Shown in pieces: positions 12,046 to 21,975 of a stretch of DNA of 64,000 bases (positions are counted from its first letter, which is position 1; every line of letters starts with the position of its first letter). The position numbers were made by a program, and so were the translations under genes. The notes below the pieces were generated by a model. It did no database searches and was not told where the DNA came from. It worked only from the letters and a program-made list of their open reading frames with translations. Location of the stretch: NCBI GenBank assembly GCA_031763025.1, contig JASSKH010000011.1:13900678-13964677 (forward strand). The letters are read 5' to 3'. Origin of the DNA: Macrocystis pyrifera (taxonomy: Eukaryota > Sar > Phaeophyceae > Laminariales > Laminariaceae).

Positions 12046-12944
12046 CTTTCATTTGATTCGCATTGCACTGCATCATAGCCTCCGTAGAGACGTGAGCGCG
12101 CTACGACCTTTCCCTTGTGTTGGTTTCCTGCAATTCAGTCCAGCATTGTAAGCAGTGTTTCCCCTTTGTTATCTCCAGTACGGCGTGGGATGACGTAGGC
12201 ATACTATGTCAGGAGAGCAATTCGCGGTGCGTGTGCCTTTCAGAGTATATTTCTGAGTAAGAACATGTCCTTTCAAATTCCTTGTGTTGTTACTACCCTA
12301 GTGTATCTTGATTCGTCTTAATGTCACAAAACGTTGGCACGGGGCGTTTTGTATGGCTGATAGCGTTGCGATTGTGCGGCACACGATGCAGCGGTTTTGA
12401 TATTCCTGGATGACGTTTTGCGCAGCGCTCTTAAGTGGCTGGTAATGTTGCAATTATGTGACGCACCATGTGGCGTTTCTGCTATTCCTTGATATCATTT
12501 AACGCTTTTACCTTTCGGAAGTACTCTCCGTACTCCAATCTTCCATAGAGCGTTTTACAGCAGCGGAATCCCCTTCAAGTTTTTGGTCATGTCCCATCCC
12601 CTATGTCCCATCCCCCCCCCCCCGGCTGATAGGCATCAAAACCGTGTAAACGGTAGGAATATATAGAAGCCGAACCTGGTAGTTTACCAAGGGCTAGTGG
12701 TTACTACTGCGATTTTATCCTTTGCCCCCTTTGCTACATGTGTTACCCCTCATGACGATGGTGAATGAGACCTCCTGTCTACCCCCGTTGGTGTTATCGC
12801 TGGACGTTCCTTGGTTGGTTTCCTTCTTAATGGAGGCTCCTTGGGGAGCTCCGAGTGGGAACTCCAAAGGAGGTTGTTGATACTTCGGTCATCTTCCAGC
12901 TCGTTCAGCATGTGCTGCTGCGCAAGAGGACAACTTACTGCGTG
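12046..12944. other. Unannotated sequence with a C-run and a weak duplication
   Basis: A run of about 14 C occurs near 12608-12622. A weak tandem duplication of about 82 bp (TTGCRATTRTG...GATATTCCT-like) is visible between 12360 and 12505. No gene was recognised. Confidence 0.4.
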
Positions 12945-13640
12945 GGGTTTCCGAGGTTCCTTTTATTACACTCCGGTTGACTCAATGAGAAACGTTGTTT
13001 CGGGAGGGGTGGGGTCTCCGCGGTTCCTTTCATTACGCTGCGTTCGTGTTTGAAATCGAGAATATGTTTGATCGTCGAAAGGCATGCATGCATTCGTTGG
13101 GGACGAGCGTTTATGTGATTGGCGATGAGGCATGCACCCAAGCACAGCGAGCGACAGACGAATCGACGAGCGACGAGTGTGCTTGCATGCGATTCAAGGC
13201 CTAATATAACGTGACTTCGTTTACGGGTAGAGGATAACGTCGAGTCCCTGTGGCGACCTGATCCCAGCTCTTGCCGCGGAAGAGAACAATTTCTTGCGAC
13301 TGAAGTGAGATGTCGACGGGGAACCAAGTTGTTCCGATTGATTCAATAAGAAATGTGGCTTCGGGAGTTGTGGGGTCTCCGAGGTTTCTCTCATTATATT
13401 CCGCTCGTGTTTGGATTCGAGAATATGTTTGGTCATAGAAGGGCATGCATGCATTCGTGGGTGAACGGGCCTTCATGTGATATGCGATGAGGCATCCACA
13501 CAAGCACAGCAAGCGGTAGACAAATGGAAGAGCGAGGAGTGTGCTTGCATGCGGTTCAAGACCAAACATAACGTGAGTTCGTCTACGGGCGGATAATAAC
13601 GTCGATTTCCTGTGGCGACCCGGCCCAGCACCCCGAGCGG
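12945..13640. repeat. Tandem duplication, unit about 361 bp
   Basis: Two units align along their length with clear divergence. AATATGTTTGATCG at about 13062 corresponds to AATATGTTTGGTCA at about 13423, and both units share the GGCATGCATGCATTCG and GTGTGCTTGCATGCG blocks. Open frames crossing the array are byproducts of the repeat. Confidence 0.85.
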
Positions 13641-13689
13641 TGTAGTGGGAGAGCAGCAGCGCTGCGAATACTACTTCCTACTCTAGGTT

Positions 13690-14178
13690 AAGGATATATA
13701 AATATATGAGCCTCAGCCACGCTCACCCCCCCCCCCTTTGTGTATATCTTTACCTGGTCATATCGTGTGGGAGGTGTTACATTTTCTTGTCTCTTGAAAA
13801 TAGTGTGGGATGTTTATCTCTTGAATTTAGTGGGTCGTAAAATTAAGGAAATGAAGAACAAATCTTAGGTGCAGACAACTTGGCGTGGTACCTTATTCTG
13901 GTAGTGACTTCGTCCTTACTATACATAAATATAAAAATTAACAATAGAAATATTTAGAAGTATTCATTGATTGATTTTGAGCTCTTCAAATTAGTGTAGG
14001 ATTATTATCTCTTCAACTTAGTGTGTCGTAAAATCAAGGAAACGATGAACACAGTTTATGTACATACAACTTGGTGTGGTATCTAATTTTGGTAGTGACT
14101 TCGTCCTCCCCGCTGACATCTTGTTTACACCCCCCAGATCACAAAAAAGGGGGGGGGGGAAGCTCATATTAACGGAAA
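13690..14178. repeat. Inverted-end element bounded by ATATGAGC + C-runs, with an internal 191-bp tandem duplication
   Basis: The left end reads ATATGAGCCTC then a C-run and CTTTGTG. The right end on the opposite strand reads ATATGAGCTTC, a C-run, then TTTTTTGTG. These are imperfect terminal inverted repeats of roughly 40 bp. Between them a block (TAGTGTGGGATG... at 13801 and TAGTGTAGGATT... at 13992) is duplicated with period 191 and ends in TAGTGACTTCGTCC both times. Most likely a foldback or MITE-like element. No coding potential. Confidence 0.5.
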
Positions 14179-14264
14179 CCGTTATCTGAGGCGGGGTAGG
14201 ACTCTAGTTACCTGGTAGTCATCGATGTTTACGTTCAGGTAACTCATAGTTAGTATTGTTCGGT

Positions 14265-14725
14265 GGTAGCAACGTGCCACGCCGACTCTGCGCTGACCAC
14301 GCGACCCTCTCCTACGCGAAGGCCCTCACGACGACTCGTTGCGAGAGCATCAAAACTGCCATTCGTAAACGGCGGCTCTTTTTCGTGGTGGCCGTGGCAC
14401 GCACAGCAAAGAGCGATCACCCAGTCGGGTAATGTTTGAGACGATGGATCGCGGGGAAAACCCAAGACTTGGTGGACAGTTTAAGACTTGGCATATATGC
14501 ATAGTCGAAGACCTTGGAGAGTTTCGAGCCACCAAAGGGTCAACGGAACACCCCCCCTTCGTGTTTGGAGTTGAGACCGTGCTGTGGTCCACTGCAGTAA
14601 AAAGGGCGGGGAAGCTGGGGGGTCGTCGAAGCAGCCGAACGGTTCATGGTTAAGTGGCACGAGGATGAGGCACAGCTGAGTAGACAGCGCCACGCACCTG
14701 CCGTGGATAGTGTTCAAGGCAATGG
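14265..14725 (+). pseudogene. C-terminal end of LINE ORF2, broken
   Basis: The plus strand matches the region after the reverse transcriptase of the other LINE copies. Recognisable blocks include CESIKTAIRKRRLFF and the Gly-rich GG-x-FKTWH segment followed by VEDLGEFRA, VFGVETVLWSTA and RFMVKWHE. Frames switch several times, so the product is dead. The role of this C-terminal domain is not known from the sequence. Confidence 0.7.
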
Positions 14726-14734
14726 GGGGAGGGG

Positions 14735-15265
14735 GGGGGGGTGTACTCGATAGGAGATATGTACTCGATCTCATGCATGGTCGTAGTCGTATGACCATAG
14801 ACCCTCGCATCCCTACAATGCCGGGACGGAGCATGTCGGGTTTTCACCGACCAGGCAGACATTGCTTGCACCAAGCGCGAAGCGCCGTGAGGTGTCCGGC
14901 GAGTCGCATGAAGGGTGAGCTGCATCCTACTAAGAACCGCTTGTGAGGCGGACTTGCATATGGATGACAGCTTCAATGAGTTAGTGTAATTTCCGGTGTG
15001 GCCACTTCCAGAGACAGCAATGGGAGTACTATGTAACTGCCTCTTGGGTGCCTTACCTTGAACACTACGTGATAAGATCAATTCCCTTGTGCAGAGTAAA
15101 GGTTCTTTACTTCGCACAAATGATCTAACTAGACGACCAGCTGTGGGCGACCGCCAAAAAAAAACAAAAAAAACGGTACCCTGGATGTCTAGCTCACGTA
15201 GTGAGCGGCATGTTTTACAGTGTCGTTGCCAACTGACGCCAACCCAACCTATATATATATATAGG
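14735..15265. mobile_element. Unclassified insertion inside LINE copy L1
   Basis: Compared with the uninterrupted copy near 38.6 kb, about 530 bp separates two parts of a G-rich LINE segment. The left junction lies in GGGGGGAGGGGGG and the right junction after a (TA)n stretch before GGGAGGGGGG. The G-rich sequence on both sides could be a target duplication, but low complexity prevents proof. No coding or terminal-repeat signature was found. Confidence 0.5.
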
Positions 15266-15384
15266 GAGGGGGGAGGGGGGCATCAAGAGGAGTGGAAGGA
15301 AACCCACCCAAGGGAATGCGGGAAGGGGGGGCAACAGGAGAAGTAGAAGGGAAACCGCGGTGGACGAAAGTAGGGAGGAGATGG

Positions 15385-15652
15385 TGTTGATTGATCTCTA
15401 AAGGCATAGACGCAGCTGGCACGGGAACGCGCGGCTGACTCCAGGCATAACACGGAACTCCTTTTATATTACATGCTTGCTGTCGAGTTGACTCGCCTCA
15501 TATGCAGTATGGAGTGACACCTGACGAGTGGCATTGGTAGGCACACATTACCCCGATATCCCAATACCTTACTACCAGAATCCCTTTCCAGCATGGACCT
15601 CCTCATTGTACGATGGATCTTATATGTCGTGTGTTTCTGAGTACAATTAACA
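15385..15652. mobile_element. Solo LTR-like element, copy B, with 5-bp target duplication GATGG
   Basis: The 268-bp insert starts TGTTGATTG and ends CAATTAACA. It is flanked by GATGG at 15380-15384 and GATGG at 15653-15657. It matches copy A (5359-5624) in inverted orientation. Removing it together with one GATGG restores the LINE sequence as seen near 38.74 kb. TG...CA ends, 5-bp duplication and length fit a solo LTR of an LTR retrotransposon. Confidence 0.85.
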
Positions 15653-16499
15653 GATGGCATACAGGGTAGCAAGGCACCAGGTCGACTAGTAAGTAGAATA
15701 TGCCTATGCTACTCGTGTCCGCCAACTGCTGCAGCTGATTCGAACGTGGTCTTCCTTTGTCGTCTTTATATTTTTGCGTATGATCCTCCGTGATTTTCAT
15801 TTTCTTACTTCCTTCTTTTTTGCTTCTTGTCCTTACGAAAGGAGTCGTGTGGCGTGGGTGGATGGCGAGCCTGCTTAGCTTGTTTCGTATCGTCTTCCGC
15901 GTCCTCTCCGGGGGTGGGGCATAGCTGACGAACGCAGGACGGAGACGGTAGGCAGGGTAGCAAGGTACTAGACCTCTTAGTAGGGAGAACCTGGCTATCT
16001 ATGCTACTCGTACCACAAACTGCTGCGGCTATCGGGAGGGTGTTTTGTTCTTCGGCTTTCTTGTTATTTCCCTTGGTTCTTACTATTACTCTCTTTGTAT
16101 TTAGTATTTAGTGATGCTGTTTCTTTAGCTCGCTCTTTTTTAAGAGTCTGCTACATCTCCTGATGGAGGCACTACATATTTGTCTTTTACATTTCCTTTT
16201 CCTTTGATTGGATTCTTTGCTTTCCGTGTTTTTGTTTTTTGTTTTTTGTTTTGTTTCCTCTTGTCCTCTCGAATTTATAGAAAGTGTATGTCGTGCCTGA
16301 TGTATCCACCCAGTATGATATGACATTGCGTTGTCTACTCAGCATACTTCATAACAGTATACTATATCTGTGGCGTAGTTTTGGGACCGCAGAACTTGTA
16401 ACTCTCTACCAGGTAGGATTGAAGAATCGGCACGGACACTGGTTGTGCTGGATGTCGACGGGTAGAAAAAACGGTTTAATGTGAAGAACACACACAAGC

Positions 16500-16750
16500 A
16501 CAGTTGAAATCGGTGAACTAGCCTGCAATCGAATGCATAATCGGGCATGCGAGCACAGCAACCGACACTCCCTTGTAGTTGGAGCAGTAGTATGCATCAC
16601 GAGCTTGGCTTGAATCATGAAGTTGCACAAATGGTATCAATCTCTCCGAAAGGATACATGCGTACACCCGTATTTCGTTCTATAGAGGATGTGTACAAAT
16701 ACAGTTGACGCCGGAAAACGAGCATGCAATCGAACGAAGAAGCGGGCATG
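16500..16750. repeat. Tandem repeat, first unit and start of second
   Basis: The sequence around 16525-16640 (AATCGGGCATGCGAGC, CTTGTAGTTGGAGCAGTAGTATGCATCA) recurs as 16725-16750 continued at 17984-18080. The second unit is split by the LTR element at 16751-17983. After removing the LTR element the two units are adjacent, with a period of about 200 bp. Confidence 0.7.
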
Positions 16751-17033
16751 TGTTAAGATCAAGCAGGCGGGACACTTTGTATCCCTGGATAGGTTGCCTA
16801 CTAAGTCGGTAATCGTTGGCGCTCACGTATCTTGGTTCCTTAGAGGTAGAGATAGAAGAAGAGCAGCTTTATTCCTTTCATGCACGCGGAGACTGCGACC
16901 AAGCTCGCGCCCCTCTGAAAACCCCCTGGTTTTCCACCAAAGATACGCCTTCCAAGTATTACAAATACGATCCCAGAGCCTGAACCCAGGTAATTACCTG
17001 GGTTTCAACCTTATCGAAAGAAGTATCATAGCA
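16751..17033 (-). repeat. 3' LTR of the 16.75-17.98 kb gypsy element
   Basis: Begins TGTTAAGAT and ends ATCATAGCA on the plus strand. It belongs to the same family as 17707-17983 and 33220-33496. It is followed by CTAGCCC...TGTATATGCAG, the same internal-end sequence seen beside the 3' LTR at 55930-56186. Confidence 0.88.
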
Positions 17034-17410
17034 CTAGCCCCCTCTGATGAACTGTATATGCAGAAAAATGGGAAATTCATGGAAACCCCGATTCCACGAA
17101 CTAGAACATGAGTCGAAGATGCGGCTCCTCAAAACCCACTCCCACACCTCTGAACGGTAAGACAACGAAGCCGGCAAAGTACGTAAAAAAATGAAAGGAA
17201 GACCTTGCCTCAAGGGGCAGGGAGAAATCGTCAATGAAAGCAATCGCAATATCACCTGCACGGGGGGGGAGACGAGGAAGATGCACAGAAAAGCGAAAAG
17301 TGAATACCCAAAACGAGAAGAAAAATAACACAGGAGACGGCAAGAACTACTTAAATCCAGCCCACAACTCTGAAAACGCGTCCTGGGTCACAAATGAGTG
17401 GCCCGATTAC

Positions 17411-17695
17411 CTAGACCAGCCCCGAGGTTTGGCTGTCTCCCCTAGTGTCGATCCCTCTCTCGCGCTGCCAGAACACGAGCCCTGCGGATCTGGCAGACGA
17501 TAACTTCCGTAGCCGGCGTAAAGACGTATTTGACCCCCTTCCGGAGAAGGGCGTTGAGAGGACGTATCTGTTTAGACAGGTCGGGCAGGCATTTGCGATA
17601 AAGTCCAACGCCGCCCATCAGGGCGCGGACCTGCTTGAGGGTCTTGGGCATGGGCATTTTCATCAAAGCCGAACTGTTTCCGCATTGGGGCTTAT
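17411..17695 (-). pseudogene. Truncated Ty3/gypsy reverse transcriptase C-terminus
   Basis: The minus strand encodes MPMPKTLKQVRALMGGVGLY, then RKCLPDLSKQIRPLNALL and YVFTPATE. This is the conserved connection between reverse transcriptase and RNase H in Ty3/gypsy pol, and it matches the equivalent block at about 61.5 kb. It follows the primer-binding site almost directly, so gag, protease and the catalytic YxDD half are deleted. A frameshift lies just after the block. Non-functional. Confidence 0.85.
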
Positions 17696-17705
17696 ACGAC
17701 GCCAC
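17696..17705 (-). other. Primer-binding site of the gypsy element
   Basis: Immediately inside the 5' LTR the minus strand reads A then GTGGCGTCGT. The same GTGGCGTCGT follows the 5' LTR of the element at 40412. A TGG start just after an LTR, pairing with a tRNA 3' CCA, is the expected PBS arrangement; conservation between two families supports it. Confidence 0.7.
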
Positions 17706-17706
17706 T

Positions 17707-17983
17707 TGTTAGGATCAAGAGGCGGGACACTTTGTATCCCTGGATAGGTTTGCCTATTAAGTTGGTACGCGTTGGTACTCACGTGTCTTCGTTGCTTAGA
17801 GATAGAAGAGTAGCAGCTTTACTTCTTCCGTGAACGCGGAGACTAAGACCAAGCTCGTGCCCCTCGGGAAAACCCCTGGGTTTCCACCTAAGACACGCCT
17901 TCCAAGTATTACAAATACGATCCCAGTGCCTGAACCCAGGAAATTACCGGGCTTTCAACATCACTGAAGGCAGGATCATAACA
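17707..17983 (-). repeat. 5' LTR of the 16.75-17.98 kb gypsy element
   Basis: Starts TGTTAGGATC and ends ATCATAACA on the plus strand, 277 bp. It differs from the left LTR by many substitutions and small indels, so the insertion is not recent. Confidence 0.88.
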
Positions 17984-18099
17984 CATGCAAGCACATCAAG
18001 CGAAACTCTCTTGTAGTTGGAGCGGTGGTATGCATCATGAGTTCGACTTGAATGAAGACGTTGCGCAAGTAAGTGGTAACAATGTTGCTGTGAACGTTC

Positions 18100-19225
18100 G
18101 TGATAGAGGCACGTACACACGTTTCGATCCTGCCATGTTACGGGGAGCGATCCTGTTTGCATTTCGATCTATCGTACATCCCTGTATTGTACTATTCTTG
18201 GGTGAGACATCACAATAAAGCGTGCGTTTCCCTTCTACTGTCTGGCTTGGTTGGGCTCTCGGTGATCAGGCATATCGGAGGGGTAGTCCAGGTGAGTGAC
18301 TCACGAGCGTGCAGATAATGTTCCAGGCGTTCAGGGTACTAAGTTGTATGTGCATTCAGAGCAAGCGGTTCCGTGCCAGGGATTCACAAGTTTTCGGTTT
18401 TCATTCACAAGTCCTCACACTGGCTTATCCGTGCTTTCCAGTGATCGATATACCCCAAGTTCCAGTCGAGCCCGGATATTTTTCAGTAGGGGGGCCTGCG
18501 GGAGGGGGAAAAAAAGAGAAGGAAACTTTTCCAAGGCTTGCGCAAGCATTTTCGATACGGGTCGCTCAAGTTTTTGGTTTTTTTTCATTGTTGCAGGTGC
18601 CATGTGCTCTCTGCTGCGACGTCACCACGAGCGCCATGTAATACTGTAGTTGGAACCTCGCCGTGAAGAAAATAGCCACATTCGAACGATCTTGCGTAGA
18701 GCTACATCGAAGGTATTTAAATCAGCGAAGTTCGTTGGAGCATGTGGGGTACTAATGAAAGGTCCAAGCCATCCACGAAGCCGAAATGATACGGACGTGC
18801 AAAAATGTAGCGACCGTTTGGCCTTCATATTCAAGCTCTAACGGTCCGTACAATTTCGCCACGCTCTTCTCAAAGCCCCTGCCCCGTCTCTTCTCGTCGA
18901 TCGACGCTCGGATTCGGGGGAGGTGCTCTTTCTTTACTTCAATAACAGCACACACGTTGCAACAGCAGCTACGACACAGCTAGCCCTTGTGATCGTACGA
19001 GTTCCAACAAACTGCTATGCGTATGCTTTGTGTTTTTGGCCTATGTCAATTATTTTTTCAGGCCCCTACACCCCACACTGCGAAATCGCCCGACCCCAAG
19101 AACGTTCCATCGATCCCCTTATATCTATGCTATCCTTCCGAGGTACTACAACCCCGGACGTACAAATGAAATTGCAAAATGCCCTCTGCTCACTGTGACA
19201 GCTATTAATGATGGGTAATGGTGGG
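18100..19225. other. Unannotated sequence
   Basis: No gene, terminal repeat or array was recognised. Overlapping plus-strand frames at 18296-18650 are unremarkable and lack family features. Confidence 0.4.
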
Positions 19226-19915
19226 TGTCGTAAATTCTTATTTGCGACACGGTGTCAATAAGCCGCTTATTTGCGGCACCGCGCCAAGTTGGCGGCACAT
19301 ACTTTAGATTGGCTCCGCATCGCGACAGGAATATGTTGGCATGGTGCAGGGCCAACACTGAAGCCATCGCATGGCTGAAATGGGCCACGACTCGAGGAGA
19401 TATATGGTATTCTGGTGCACCCGCAAAACGTCCAGATCGGCGTCGCAAATAAGCCTTATTTGCGACACGGGTGTCACAAATACACTATATTTGCGACACG
19501 GGTGTCACAAATACACTATTTACGACACCGCGCCGGGGTTGCGGCACACGCTCCGGATCAGCGACGCACGACCACAGTAAAGTTTCGGCATGGTGCAGGG
19601 CTACGATTGAGGCCATCGTGAAGCCAAAACGGGCCAGAACTCGAGGAGACATACATGTGGTATCCTGGTACACGGTTAGAATGTTCTGGCTGGTGTCGGA
19701 AATAAGCCTTACTTGCGACGCGGTTGTCGCGAACACGTTATTTACGACACCGCGCCGGGGTTGCGACACACGCTCCGATCGGCAACGCACTACCGGCAGT
19801 ATCTCGGCATGGTGTAGGGCTACCATTGCAGAAGCCATTGTGTATCCAGAACGGGCCAATAAAACTCAAGGAGATATGTGGTATCCTGTGGTAATCCTGG
19901 TGCACTACTGTCATA
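19226..19915. repeat. Tandem array of three units of about 220-250 bp
   Basis: The motif GGCATGGTGYAGGGC occurs at 19338, 19587 and 19806. Each unit also contains TTATTTGCGACACGG, GACACCGCGCC-GG-TTG and GGGCCA...GGAGATAT blocks in the same order. The second unit has an extra internal duplication of a 31-bp block (TTGCGACACGGGTGTCACAA). No coding meaning is apparent. Confidence 0.9.
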
Positions 19916-20049
19916 ATATATTCAGACTCGTGTCGTCAGGCCGCATTTGACAACATCGCACGACATTCGTCGCGCGCGCCCCCCCCTTTAGACCAGGACT
20001 ATTACCACGGTGTCTTTTTAATAGACTGAGCGGAATCCAACTGTACACG

Positions 20050-20345
20050 ACCCCGGTGGCTTGGTAGGTGGTCCGTCCGCCTATTGGGATTAACTTGGTG
20101 GGTTCAAGTCGCACCGAGTGCATACTCGTAAGGACTTTTTCGTGCCAAAAATGAATAGCGGAAAGCGTGAAAGCGTTAGTTAACAACCTTCGATGAAAAT
20201 CGACGAGCAGTGGGAATGCTGAACACGAAAAAAATGAAGGCACGTACCGGGCGGGAGAAGGGACGACACCTGTGACCACGGCTTGTCCAGAAGAAGACCG
20301 CTGAGGGTAAAAACCTCCTACGAGTTAAGCTAGAAAGTGAAACTG
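20050..20345 (+). mobile_element. tRNA-derived SINE, copy S1
   Basis: The head has a Pol III A box in TGGCTTGGTAGGTGG (about 20057-20071) and a B box GGTTCAAGTC (20101-20110), at tRNA-like spacing. The body continues through GATGAAAATCGACGAGCAG and GCACGTACCGGGCGGGAGAA to GTGAAACTGATGA. The same head and body occur in inverted orientation at 24.57-24.88 and 26.38-26.70 kb, which defines a family of about 300 bp. Confidence 0.82.
20057..20110 (+). promoter_or_regulatory. Internal RNA polymerase III promoter (A and B boxes) of SINE S1
   Basis: The A-box-like TGGCTTGGTAGG and the B-box GGTTCAAGTC are about 30 nt apart. Both agree with the tRNA consensus. Confidence 0.7.
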
Positions 20346-20605
20346 ATGATTTCCACGAGTAAATAGATCTTAGTAACGTCGTCGTGAATAGATGGTTTTG
20401 AAATTAACTTGGTTATTGCTTTTCCGCGCCGTGTTCTATGCCGTACATAGTCTAATGGCGAGCGCTTGTATCGTTCAAAGCGTCGGGCGCTCTGTTGTCG
20501 CGCCAATTAACATGGGCGCAAAGAACCGGCACCGACGTAATGTTGTGCAGCTGCACTTTGTAGTTGTATACGTTTCTGTACTGGTCTGTGGATGGATGCT
20601 GTAAA
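20346..20605. other. Unannotated sequence between SINE S1 and the short hAT
   Basis: Nothing recognisable was seen. One featureless plus-strand frame of 70 codons is present. Confidence 0.4.
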
Positions 20606-21374
20606 GGACCGTTCCTAACGAAAAAAAAAACATGATTGGCGAGATTTCGTCTTGAATCGTGTTTTCTTGTCGTGAATTATGACAAAATAAATCACGATTC
20701 GTCACGCCATTTTTTGGATATTTTTCCTATCAAAACAAAATCACGATTCATGACATTTGTCGTGTCTCGAAATACGCCTGATCAAGACACTACGCAACTC
20801 ACGCGACCAACGGTGCCCGAAGGCGCCGATATAGGGGCATGGCAGACTCTGCTTCGTACGCCGCTTGTGGACAACGGGCGGCTACATTATTATACCCAAA
20901 GCCACCGCTGGGCGCGGACTAACGAGCACATTGTGGCCTCCAAATTTCAAAGAAGAGGAGCCACAGCTCGACGACGAAGAAAGACGAAAACGACCTGAGA
21001 ATGTCACAGGTCAGGCCGGGCAGACAGCCTGGGAGATGAAATCTCGCGGACTGGGCTTGGCCGACGGTCGATGAGATTGGAATCTCGCAGGCCGGGTCAG
21101 GCTTGGGCCCGTGATTCGAAAATATCACAGGCCGGGTCAGGCGTGGTCGGCCCGGTCCGGTCTGGCCGTGCCTCAATCGCGAGAGTTGGCTCCACCCGCA
21201 AAAATCGTTGGGTTTGAAATATCGGATTTTTTAAAAATTAAAAAATATCACGAAAGAAACGCGTGACGTTTTTCGGCTTTTGTTCGTTAGAACGGAAATG
21301 TCATGGAACGCTATCTTTTGTAATCCCAAAAAGTCAAGAGTCGTGATTTCTTTTTGGCTCGTTAGGAACGGGCC
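20606..21374. mobile_element. Non-autonomous hAT element (769 bp) related to the 6.4-kb hAT
   Basis: Terminal inverted repeats are GGACCGTTCCTAACGA on the left and GGCCCGTTCCTAACGA on the right strand, close to the GGCCRCTCCTRACGAAC ends of the hAT at 29629-36029. Internal sequence from about 20760 to 21130 matches the reverse complement of 35.5-35.9 kb, including TCTGCTT, the TGGACAACGGGCGGCTAC segment and the CAGGCCGGGTCAGGC repeats. It carries no transposase. A target duplication was not evident. Confidence 0.8.
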
Positions 21375-21383
21375 TAATAGCGA

Positions 21384-21975
21384 CATGTGTGTGTGTGTTT
21401 CTTCACATTAAACCGTTCTTCTACTCGTCGACATCCAGCAAGCCCAGTGTCCGTGCTGATTCTTCACCCCAGAAAGATACGAGCTCTGTGGTCACAGACT
21501 ACGACACAGAGATAACACACCGTAATGCATCAATAGCCTACGCAATACCATGCCTTCGCACTAGGTGCGGCCGACACATCATACATACATACGCCCGCAA
21601 CCAAAATACACCATAAAGAAAGAGAAGCAACGAAGAAACCAAACCGAAAAAGAACAAGCAAAAGAAAAAGAAAAGGAGAAGGATCCCAAATAAATAAATA
21701 AAATGGGAAGCCAAAGCTCGGACACATACATACTTACCCCGAGCATGAGCCAAAAGGGACGTGCAAGGGGAAATATACGAGAAGGAAAAAGGGGACTATG
21801 CATCCCGGTGAACACTTAACTAAGTAAAAAGAGCAATATAGTGAGTGGGCCAAAATACGCTCGTCACTCACCCACTATGTAGTACTTCTTTCATGAGGAT
21901 AAGTCGGGAAAAAAATCAAAATGCATACCGAACGGCCGCAGCAGTTGGCGGTACGAGTAGCAAAGAAAAGTCCTA
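21384..21975 (-). mobile_element. LINE copy L5, 3' UTR only
   Basis: On the minus strand this is the 3' end of the LINE family, ending at about 21384 with GTGAAGAAACACACACACA instead of poly(A). It matches 25040-25690 and 26722-27300 closely. It is 5'-truncated within the UTR near GCAGCAGTTGGCGGTACGAGTAGC. No coding sequence remains. Confidence 0.85.

Larger units (their letters stand above)
14265..16495 (+). mobile_element. LINE copy L1, 3' end, interrupted twice
   Basis: Homology with the LINE at 36.8-39.6 kb begins near 14265 and covers the C-terminal coding part to about 14725. It resumes at about 15266-15384 and continues from 15658 as the 3' UTR. That UTR ends with the shared tail CGGCACGGACACTGGTTGTG...GTGAAGAACACACACA near 16495. 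The interruptions are an unclassified insert (about 14735-15265) and an LTR-like element (15385-15652). The 5' end is truncated. Confidence 0.8.
16751..17983 (-). mobile_element. Internally deleted Ty3/gypsy element with two LTRs and 4-bp target duplication CATG
   Basis: Left LTR 16751-17033 and right LTR 17707-17983 are clearly homologous (TGTTARGATC... to ...ATCATARCA). The host repeat gives CATG at 16747-16750 and again at 17984-17987. The internal 670 bp holds a leader-type segment on the left and a reverse transcriptase fragment on the minus strand on the right, so the element runs on the minus strand. At 1.2 kb most of gag-pol is missing. Confidence 0.9.

Noticed and set aside
20050-20120. 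Functional tRNA gene
   Set aside because: A and B boxes are present, but no acceptor stem or proper anticodon arm can be folded, and the head is shared with two other SINE copies.
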